Assembly: GCA_934630375.1 (NCBI GenBank)
Contig: CAKTVQ010000036.1
Coordinates: 1-10,443 of the forward strand
Origin: an uncultured Collinsella sp.
GTDB taxonomy: Bacteria > Actinomycetota > Coriobacteriia > Coriobacteriales > Coriobacteriaceae
Length of the DNA stretch: 10,443 nt
Direction of reading: 5' to 3'
Both the position numbers and the translations under genes were made by a program. This document shows, piece by piece, positions 6,089-10,443 of the stretch. The notes beneath the pieces are model-generated. The model was not told the DNA's origin and searched no databases. It saw nothing but the letters and a program-made list of their open reading frames with translations. How positions within the stretch are numbered: the first letter of the stretch is position 1; the number at the start of each line of letters is the position of its first letter.

Positions 6089-7909
6089 ATGTCCGTTGAG
6101 GTCATGAGGACTGTGATCGACGCTGCCGAGGGCCGCGTGCCCGTCGACACGCTGTTTACCAATGCGCAGATCATCGACGTGTATGGCCAGCGTGTGGCGT
6201 CCGGTAGCGTTGCCGTCAAGGACGGTGTGATCGTCGGCGTGCTCTACGATGGTCGCGACGATGCCGCTGGCACCTACGAGGCAACTGAGGTCATCGACTG
6301 CCAGGGTCGCTATCTCGCTCCCGGTTTTATTGACGGGCATTTGCATATCGAGTCTTCGAACATCCGTCCCGCCGAGTATGCTCGCATGGCCGCGACGCGC
6401 GGTACTACCACCGCCATTGCCGACAGCCACGAGATTGCCAATGTTGCCGGTCTCGACGGCTTGCGCTTTATGATCGAGGACGGCCGCCGCGCACCCATCT
6501 CCATCAAGTACATGATGCCTTCGTGCGTGCCCGCGCTGCCCGATGAGCAGGCCGGTGCCGTCATTACCGCCGCCGATATGCAGGCGTTTTTTGCCGAGCA
6601 TCCAGGCGATGTCTTTGGTCTGGGCGAAATGATGAACCTGCCGGGCGTCTTTATGGCCGACCCCGAGACCTGTGCTCGCATCGATGCTGCCAACCAGACG
6701 CCGTCCAAGCAGGTTGACGGCCACGCGCCGCTCGTTGCCGGCAAGGACCTCAACGCCTATGCCGCAGCGGGCATTATCGCCGACCACGAGTCGACGATTC
6801 CCGAGGAGGCGCTCGATAAACTGTCCCGCGGCATGTATGTGATGCTGCGTGAGGGCACGTGCAGCCATGACCTGGCCAACCTGTCTCCGATGCTGCTGGA
6901 AAACCCCGCCCGCGCCCGCCGCTGCTGCTTTGCGACCGACGACCGCGCTCCCTCCGACGCGCTTTCGACCGGCATGATCGACAACGCCTGCCGCGTGGCC
7001 ATCGAGGCCGGCGTCGACCCGGTGGTCGCCATCTCTATGGCGTCCCTTTCCACGGCTGAGGCGTTTGGGCTAGATCACGGCTGCCGCGACCCGCACGAAC
7101 TACGCGGTGCGATTGCCCCGGGCAAACGTGCCGACCTGCTGGTGCTCAATGACCTGACGTTTGCCACGGCTCCGCATCGCGTATATGCCGCCGGTGCTCT
7201 GGTGGCGCAGGACGGCACCTTTGTGGGCGAGATTGCACCCGAGATGGCCGAGGTTACGGCCCTTGCCGATGAGCTGCGCGCCTCCGTTAAGCTGCCGAAG
7301 CTTTCGCTCGACGTATTCGACTATGCCTTTAAGCCGGGCGAGGCCGTGATTGACGTGGTGCCGGGTAAGGCCATCACGGGTATGGCTCGCCCCGAGAGCG
7401 CCGAGGGCCTGCGTCGCATTATGCTGATTGAGCGCCATGGCCGCGGCGTGTCGCTGCAGGCCGAGGGCGCCGACGGCGATGGCCCCGTTGGCCTGGGCCT
7501 GGTCGGCAAGCATATCGGTCGCGGCTGGGTGCGTGGCTTTACCATCACCGGTGGCGCCATTGCCTCCACAATCGGCCACGACTCGCACAACGTGTGCGTG
7601 GTGGGCGACAACGCCGCCGATATGATGGCTGCTGTCGAGGCCGTGGGCCAGGGCGGTCACGTGCTGGTGCGCAACGGCGAGGTCGTGGCTCGTATTCCGC
7701 TGGCGCTCGGCGGCCTGATGAGCGAAGGCACTGCCGAAGACGTCGCGGCGCAGCACGACGACTTTATGGCCAAGGCGCGCGCCATGGGTATTGAGCCGCC
7801 GCTCGACCCCATCATGGGCATCATCTTCCTGCCCCTGCCGGTCATCCCGACGCTCCGCATCCGCCCCGAGGGCATGTTCGACGTTACAACCTTCACCTAC
7901 GCCGACTAG
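6089..7909 (+). CDS. ade: Adenine deaminase
   Basis: This amidohydrolase-superfamily enzyme deaminates adenine to hypoxanthine and ammonia for purine salvage or nitrogen supply, in the cytoplasm. It is 606 aa, normal for the Ade/AdeC family. In order: GFIDGHLHIESS (79-90) with the metal-binding HxH (His84, His86); SHEIANV (113-119); GLGEMMNLPG (177-186), with Glu180 likely bridging the metals; DGHAP (His212) and ADHE (His233); and CFATDDRAPSD, with the catalytic-site Asp pair at 284-285. The family-specific C-terminal domain includes GHDSHN (496-501) and closes with LPLPVIPTLRIRPEGMFDV. The start is the ATG 5 nt after AAAGGAG. The gene stands alone between the tyrS terminator and the HAD-gene leader. 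Its TAG stop (7907-7909) is part of the 43-nt repeat that begins at 7906. Confidence 0.96.
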   Translation: MSVEVMRTVIDAAEGRVPVDTLFTNAQIIDVYGQRVASGSVAVKDGVIVGVLYDGRDDAAGTYEATEVIDCQGRYLAPGFIDGHLHIESSNIRPAEYARMAATRGTTTAIADSHEIANVAGLDGLRFMIEDGRRAPISIKYMMPSCVPALPDEQAGAVITAADMQAFFAEHPGDVFGLGEMMNLPGVFMADPETCARIDAANQTPSKQVDGHAPLVAGKDLNAYAAAGIIADHESTIPEEALDKLSRGMYVMLREGTCSHDLANLSPMLLENPARARRCCFATDDRAPSDALSTGMIDNACRVAIEAGVDPVVAISMASLSTAEAFGLDHGCRDPHELRGAIAPGKRADLLVLNDLTFATAPHRVYAAGALVAQDGTFVGEIAPEMAEVTALADELRASVKLPKLSLDVFDYAFKPGEAVIDVVPGKAITGMARPESAEGLRRIMLIERHGRGVSLQAEGADGDGPVGLGLVGKHIGRGWVRGFTITGGAIASTIGHDSHNVCVVGDNAADMMAAVEAVGQGGHVLVRNGEVVARIPLALGGLMSEGTAEDVAAQHDDFMAKARAMGIEPPLDPIMGIIFLPLPVIPTLRIRPEGMFDVTTFTYAD

Positions 7910-7965
7910 TCATCGGGGACGTTCTTAAACGACTAGTCGTTGGGGACACTCTTTGGCGTGTCGCC
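7904..7965 (+). repeat. Dispersed GACTAGTC/GGGGAC repeat, copy 1 (tandem two-unit element)
   Basis: Two similar 23-nt units, at 7904-7926 and 7931-7953 (27-nt period), fit GACTAGTCRTYGGGGAC and then RYTCTT, differing at 4 positions. Bases 7906-7948 are identical, in reverse orientation, to 8980-9022. AACGACTAGTCGTT (7928-7941) is a perfect 14-bp palindrome. GGGGACAC (7942-7949) can pair with GTGTCGCC (7958-7965) with one mismatch, a decayed version of the hairpin at 8948-8986. The element overlaps the adenine deaminase stop codon. Confidence 0.85.
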
Positions 7966-7981
7966 TGACGCTGCGATTGTG

Positions 7982-8016
7982 GGACCTCTGGCATGTGTGA
8001 GCTATTTGCCAGGTCC
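7982..8016 (+). other. Hairpin in the leader of the first HAD gene
   Basis: GGACC (7982-7986) pairs with GGTCC (8012-8016) and TGGCA (7989-7993) with TGCCA (8007-8011), with a 2-nt bulge (TC) on the 5' side and a 13-nt loop. There is no T tail on either strand, so it is not a standard terminator. The loop holds GAGCT (7999-8003), complementary to AGCTC at 8049-8053, the foot of the next hairpin. That match is only 5 bp and may be chance. Confidence 0.55.
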
Positions 8017-8048
8017 TTGTAACGTTTACGCCCGCGGAGTCTTATTTG

Positions 8049-8115
8049 AGCTCCCTTTGGGTACGTTGGAATCGGATACACGTTCGATTCCAACAAGCCC
8101 GAAGGGAGCTTTTCT
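8049..8115 (+). promoter_or_regulatory. Long terminator-like hairpin that buries the HAD gene's ribosome binding site
   Basis: AGCTCCCTT (8049-8057) pairs with AAGGGAGCT (8102-8110), GGG (8059-8061) with CCC (8098-8100), and GTTGGAATCG (8065-8074) with CGATTCCAAC (8085-8094), with two wobbles and a small internal loop. The apical loop is 8075-8084. The 3' arm contains AAGGGAG (8102-8108), the only good ribosome binding site for the ATG at 8116, so folding would block translation. The following TTTTCT also makes it look like an intrinsic terminator. It may end adenine deaminase transcripts, act as an attenuator, or be a translational switch. The sequence alone does not decide. Confidence 0.75.
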
Positions 8116-8910
8116 ATGTTTAAACTGATTGCATCCGATATGGACGGCACACTGCTTGACGAAAACGGCCAGGTGCCTCCCGAGACCTACGAACTGATTC
8201 TGGCACTACACGAGCATGGCGTGCATTTCGCCGCATCGTCAGGTCGTCGCTACGATCGCCTGTGCGAGTTCTTTGCGCCCGTTCGCGACAAGATGGACTT
8301 TGTCGCCGCTAACGGCGCCCAGGTCTATGCCGACGGTAAGATGGTAGACCGTGAGGTGTATTCCCACCTGGCGATTCGAAGGCTCGCCCAAGCCGTCAGG
8401 ACGTTTCCCAATCTGCATCTTGCGCTCTTTGACCGAACCAAGTCCTTTTTGCTCGATGACGAGTGCAAGTTCGTGCGTGAGGTCGATAAGGACCTTCCCA
8501 ATGCCGAGCGTATTTGGGAGCTGCCCGATCCCAGCGTAAATATCATCAAAGCGAGTATCTTTTGCGACGACAGTGCGGTTATGGACAGTGCGTACGTGCT
8601 ACAGCGCGAACTTGGTCAGCTCTTTACTTTTGCGCCTTCGGGCAACGCGTGGATCGATGCCATGCAGCCTGGTGTGTCGAAGGCCTCGGGTATCGCGCAG
8701 CTCGCGGAGCATTACGGCATTGGTCGCGACGAGGTCATGGCGTTTGGCGACTCGATGAACGACTACGAGATCATTCGCTTTGTCGGCACGGGCTGCGCGA
8801 TGGAAAACGCGCGCCCCGCGCTTAAGGCGGTGGCCGATCGCGTGGTGGGTTGTAACCGCGACCACGCCGTCCAGCAGGAGCTCCGTCGCGTGCTGGAGAG
8901 CCTCGCTTAA
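8116..8910 (+). CDS. Cof-type HAD-IIB family hydrolase (sugar or nucleotide phosphatase)
   Basis: This is a 264-aa Mg-dependent cytoplasmic phosphatase of the haloacid dehalogenase superfamily, Cof/YbiV-like subfamily IIB. Motif I is DMDGTLLD, with nucleophile Asp8 and acid/base Asp10. Motif II is the Ser in ASSGR (41-44). Motif III is a Lys near 189 (GVSKASGI). Motif IV is GDSMND (211-216), with metal-binding Asp212 and Asp216. The cap, about residues 80-185, sits between motifs II and III as in type IIB and would set specificity. The substrate cannot be read from sequence: relatives act on sugar phosphates, FMN, PLP or HMP-PP. The start MFKLIASDMDG is the standard N-terminus. The gene lies behind a structured leader and is flanked by the two inverted 43-nt repeats. 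A related HAD gene converges on it from the right, but the two share little beyond the motifs. Confidence 0.92.
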   Translation: MFKLIASDMDGTLLDENGQVPPETYELILALHEHGVHFAASSGRRYDRLCEFFAPVRDKMDFVAANGAQVYADGKMVDREVYSHLAIRRLAQAVRTFPNLHLALFDRTKSFLLDDECKFVREVDKDLPNAERIWELPDPSVNIIKASIFCDDSAVMDSAYVLQRELGQLFTFAPSGNAWIDAMQPGVSKASGIAQLAEHYGIGRDEVMAFGDSMNDYEIIRFVGTGCAMENARPALKAVADRVVGCNRDHAVQQELRRVLESLA

Positions 8911-8912
8911 TC

Positions 8913-8941
8913 CGGCAGATGGGGACGTTCCTTTTCTGCCG
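8913..8941 (+). repeat. GGGGAC hairpin unit after the first HAD gene
   Basis: CGGCAGA (8913-8919) pairs with TCTGCCG (8935-8941), enclosing TGGGGACGTTCCTTT. The GGGGACGTTC core equals that of the first unit of the 43-nt repeat. It starts 3 nt past the HAD stop codon and has that gene's orientation. It lacks a T tail after the stem, so a terminator role is uncertain. Confidence 0.6.
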
Positions 8942-8947
8942 ACAGTG

Positions 8948-8986
8948 GGGGACAGTCCTTGCAGATTTTTCGCGAAGGCTGTCCCC
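8948..8986 (+). repeat. GGGGACAG...CTGTCCCC hairpin, joined to repeat copy 2
   Basis: GGGGACAG (8948-8955) pairs perfectly with CTGTCCCC (8979-8986), and CCTT (8957-8960) with AAGG (8975-8978), leaving one bulged T. This gives a 12-bp stem with a 14-nt loop. Its right arm overlaps the end of the inverted 43-nt repeat (8980-9022). It sits between two convergent genes but has no T tail on either side. Confidence 0.7.
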
Positions 8987-9022
8987 AACGACTAGTCGTT
9001 TAAGAACGTCCCCGATGACTAG
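8980..9022 (-). repeat. Dispersed GACTAGTC/GGGGAC repeat, copy 2 (inverted)
   Basis: Read on the minus strand these 43 nt are identical to 7906-7948 on the + strand. The copy begins with CTAG, whose TAG (9021-9019) is the stop codon of the second HAD gene. It continues through GGGGACGTTCTT, the AACGACTAGTCGTT palindrome (8988-9001) and GGGGACA. Identity ends at both sides: GCC replaces GAC before TAG, and GCCTT replaces CTCTT after GGGGACA. Confidence 0.9.
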
Positions 9023-9861
9023 GCGAGTGCGGCCATGATGGTGCGGGCGACGCCGTCGTGGTCGTTGTCGTATTCGGTGACGGCGTCGGCGGCCTCGCGG
9101 TCTTCGGGCTCGGCGTTGATCATGGCCATGCCGTGGCCCGCTGCCTGCAGCATGGGGATATCGTTGATGTTGTCGCCGAACGCCCAGGCGTCGGCGAGAG
9201 ACTCGCCCAGGTGCTCGCATAGCCACGTGAGGGCCGTTCCCTTGGTGGCGCCCTCGCCCATGACCTCGATATTCATGGCGTACGAACGCGTGACCTCGAT
9301 GCCTTCGAGCGTGTCGAGCGCTGCCGCGATGGCGTCGCGATCGGCTGGGTCGTGCCAGTACATGGCGATGCGTTCGAGTGTCTCGACCTCGTCGATCTTG
9401 CTGTCGATATCCATGTCGATCGGCGTGCGCGTGCGCTTGAGCGAAGCCGCGATGTGAGGATCGCCGCCACAGAATTCGTCTAGGCGCTCGTAGAGCGAGC
9501 GGGGGAGGAAGCACTGCCCGTCCGCGAAGATATCGAAGGTGACGTCATGGCCGGCGGCAATGCTATGGATACGGTGGGCGATGGCGCGGTCGAGCGGTCG
9601 GCTCAAAATGCGCGTAGCACGTGAGGCATCGGTGGGCGTACCGTCGTCGAGCTGCCAGACGCTGGCACCGTTGGCGCAGACCGCGTAGTGTACGGCGGGG
9701 TGGGCGAGGATGGGCTCAAAGATGCCCGACAGCGGGCGCCCCGTGCAGGGCACAAACTCAATACCGCGGCGCGCAAGCTCGTCGAGCATCGACCAGGTGG
9801 CGTCGCTCATCTGCTTATCACTCGTCAGCAGCGTTCCGTCCATATCGGAAAACACAATCAT
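9019..9861 (-). CDS. Second Cof-type HAD-IIB family hydrolase
   Basis: This is a 280-aa HAD-superfamily phosphatase of the Cof-like group. MIVFSDMDGTLL carries nucleophile Asp6 and acid/base Asp8. The Thr in CTGR (Thr40) is motif II. Lys207 in GATKGTAL is motif III. GDNIND (229-234) is motif IV, with Asp230 and Asp234. A cap domain fills roughly 75-200, and its substrate is unknown. AAAGGG precedes the ATG by 9 nt. The gene follows citrate synthase on the same strand, but a terminator lies between and ends only about 25 nt before the start codon. There is little room for a separate promoter, so expression may rely on read-through or on a promoter overlapping that terminator. Its TAG stop is supplied by the 43-nt repeat. 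It faces the first HAD gene tail to tail, 108 bp apart. Confidence 0.92.
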   Translation of the reverse strand: MIVFSDMDGTLLTSDKQMSDATWSMLDELARRGIEFVPCTGRPLSGIFEPILAHPAVHYAVCANGASVWQLDDGTPTDASRATRILSRPLDRAIAHRIHSIAAGHDVTFDIFADGQCFLPRSLYERLDEFCGGDPHIAASLKRTRTPIDMDIDSKIDEVETLERIAMYWHDPADRDAIAAALDTLEGIEVTRSYAMNIEVMGEGATKGTALTWLCEHLGESLADAWAFGDNINDIPMLQAAGHGMAMINAEPEDREAADAVTEYDNDHDGVARTIMAALA

Positions 9862-9885
9862 TTGATACAGCCCTTTCTGCTGGCA

Positions 9886-9925
9886 TAAAAAGCGTGGCCG
9901 AGGGCGGCGATGCCCTGGCCACGCT
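9886..9925 (-). terminator. Terminator of citrate synthase
   Basis: On the minus strand AGCGTGGCC (complement of 9917-9925) pairs with its perfect match at 9891-9899, and AGGGC (9901-9905) with GCCCT (9912-9916), with G9900 bulged. This gives a 14-bp stem and a 6-nt loop. TTTTT then follows on the minus strand (9890-9886 and the stem edge). It lies 24 bp after the citrate synthase stop. Confidence 0.85.
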
Positions 9926-9948
9926 CGAGTTCTATAACGGTCCGCGTC

Positions 9949-10443
9949 CTAGCGGTCGGCGAGCGGCTTGTACGCCAGCTGCTCGATCACCGGACGATAG
10001 GCCGGGCGAATAATACGGTGCGCGCAGAAGAGCTCTTCCATGCGGTGCGCCGACCAGCCGGCCATGCGGGCGACGGCGAACAGCGGCGTAAAGAGCGTCT
10101 CGGGCACGCCGAGCATCTTGTAGATAAAGCCCGTGTACAGGTCGATGTTGGCGCAGATGGGCTTGGTCATGCCGTGGTCGCGCATCACCTGCGGGGCCAG
10201 GCGCTCGATGCGTTCGATGAGTGCGAACTCCTCGCCCAAGTCCTTCTTGGCGGCAAGCGTGCGCGCGTAACGGCGGCACACCTCGGCGCGCGGGTCGCTC
10301 AGCGTGTAGACGGCGTGGCCCATACCGTAGATGAGACCCGTGCCGTCGAAGGCCTGTTTGTCGAGGATCTTGCCCAGGTAGGCTGCGACCTCGTCCTCGT
10401 CCTCCCAATTGGAGACATGCGCACGGATGTCCTCGTGCATGGA
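9949..10443 (-). CDS. gltA: Citrate synthase, C-terminal part (runs off the window)
   Basis: The frame is open to the right edge (codon TCC at 10443-10441, then ATG), so the Met at 10440 is probably internal. About 164 of the usual 400-450 residues are visible. From that Met, GLIYGMGHAVYTLSDPRA carries the conserved active-site His (His42 of the fragment) and the DPR loop. ANIDLYTGFIYKMLG carries the catalytic Asp (Asp100). FAVARMAGWSAHRMEE and RPAY complete the small-domain and C-terminal signatures. The first catalytic His lies outside the window. The enzyme condenses acetyl-CoA and oxaloacetate to citrate. In an anaerobe this would mainly feed 2-oxoglutarate and glutamate synthesis. A 2-methylcitrate synthase cannot be ruled out from this fragment. 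The gene ends with its own terminator. Confidence 0.92.
   Translation of the reverse strand, partial: SMHEDIRAHVSNWEDEDEVAAYLGKILDKQAFDGTGLIYGMGHAVYTLSDPRAEVCRRYARTLAAKKDLGEEFALIERIERLAPQVMRDHGMTKPICANIDLYTGFIYKMLGVPETLFTPLFAVARMAGWSAHRMEELFCAHRIIRPAYRPVIEQLAYKPLADR

Noticed and set aside
5993..6868. 291-aa minus-strand open frame opposite adenine deaminase (and a similar one at 7100-7756)
   Set aside because: These are shadows of the deaminase frame. The conserved metal-site residues are all in the + strand protein.
8080..8094. GTTCGATTCC resembling a tRNA T-arm
   Set aside because: No acceptor stem, anticodon arm or D-arm fits around it. The bases are one arm of the long hairpin at 8049-8110.
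7904..9022. CRISPR array or composite transposon suggested by the repeats
   Set aside because: There are no evenly spaced spacers, no cas genes and no transposase in the window. The repeats are few, palindromic and inverted.

Overview
The window reads like a high-GC, anaerobic actinobacterium. My best guess is class Coriobacteriia (Collinsella-like), judged from codon use, the gene set and the style of the intergenic GGGGAC repeats. That placement is inference, not a database result. The genes are housekeeping or metabolic. I see no defence system, phage genes, CRISPR array, rRNA or tRNA.

Layout. (1) 1-54 is the 3' tip of a + strand gene, closed by a strong terminator (104-140). (2) 239-2437, minus strand, is a class A (bifunctional) penicillin-binding protein with an acidic, poly-Thr, Gly/Ser/Pro-rich C-terminal tail. 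Its terminator lies at 180-216. (3) A divergent promoter region (about 2450-2599) separates it from a + strand U32-family protein (2600-4558). This is followed after 96 bp, with no visible terminator, by tyrosyl-tRNA synthetase (4655-5866) and a terminator (5894-5930). (4) Adenine deaminase (6089-7909) has its own likely promoter. (5) A Cof-type HAD hydrolase (8116-8910) follows a structured 206-nt leader whose last hairpin buries the ribosome binding site. (6) On the minus strand are the 3' part of citrate synthase (9949 to the right edge), a terminator, and a second Cof-type HAD hydrolase (9019-9861) convergent with the first.

The part least explained by ordinary annotation is the intergenic DNA around the first HAD gene. 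A 43-nt sequence occurs twice, identical and in opposite orientation, at 7906-7948 and 8980-9022. In each copy the first bases (CTAG) supply the TAG stop codon of the gene upstream of it: adenine deaminase on + and the second HAD gene on -. Each copy is built of two 27-nt-spaced units containing palindromic GACTAGTC followed by GGGGAC. Further GGGGAC hairpin units lie at 8913-8986, and a degenerate one at 5940-5962. Every copy I found lies just downstream of a gene and points in that gene's sense direction. This looks like a small dispersed, gene-end-associated repeat family (REP/MITE-like, or a 3'-UTR element) and is the best lead in the window.

Functionally, the window links wall synthesis (PBP), RNA modification and translation (U32 protein, TyrRS), purine salvage (Ade), carbon entry to 2-oxoglutarate/glutamate (citrate synthase) and two broad-specificity phosphatases. 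The genes do not form one pathway.
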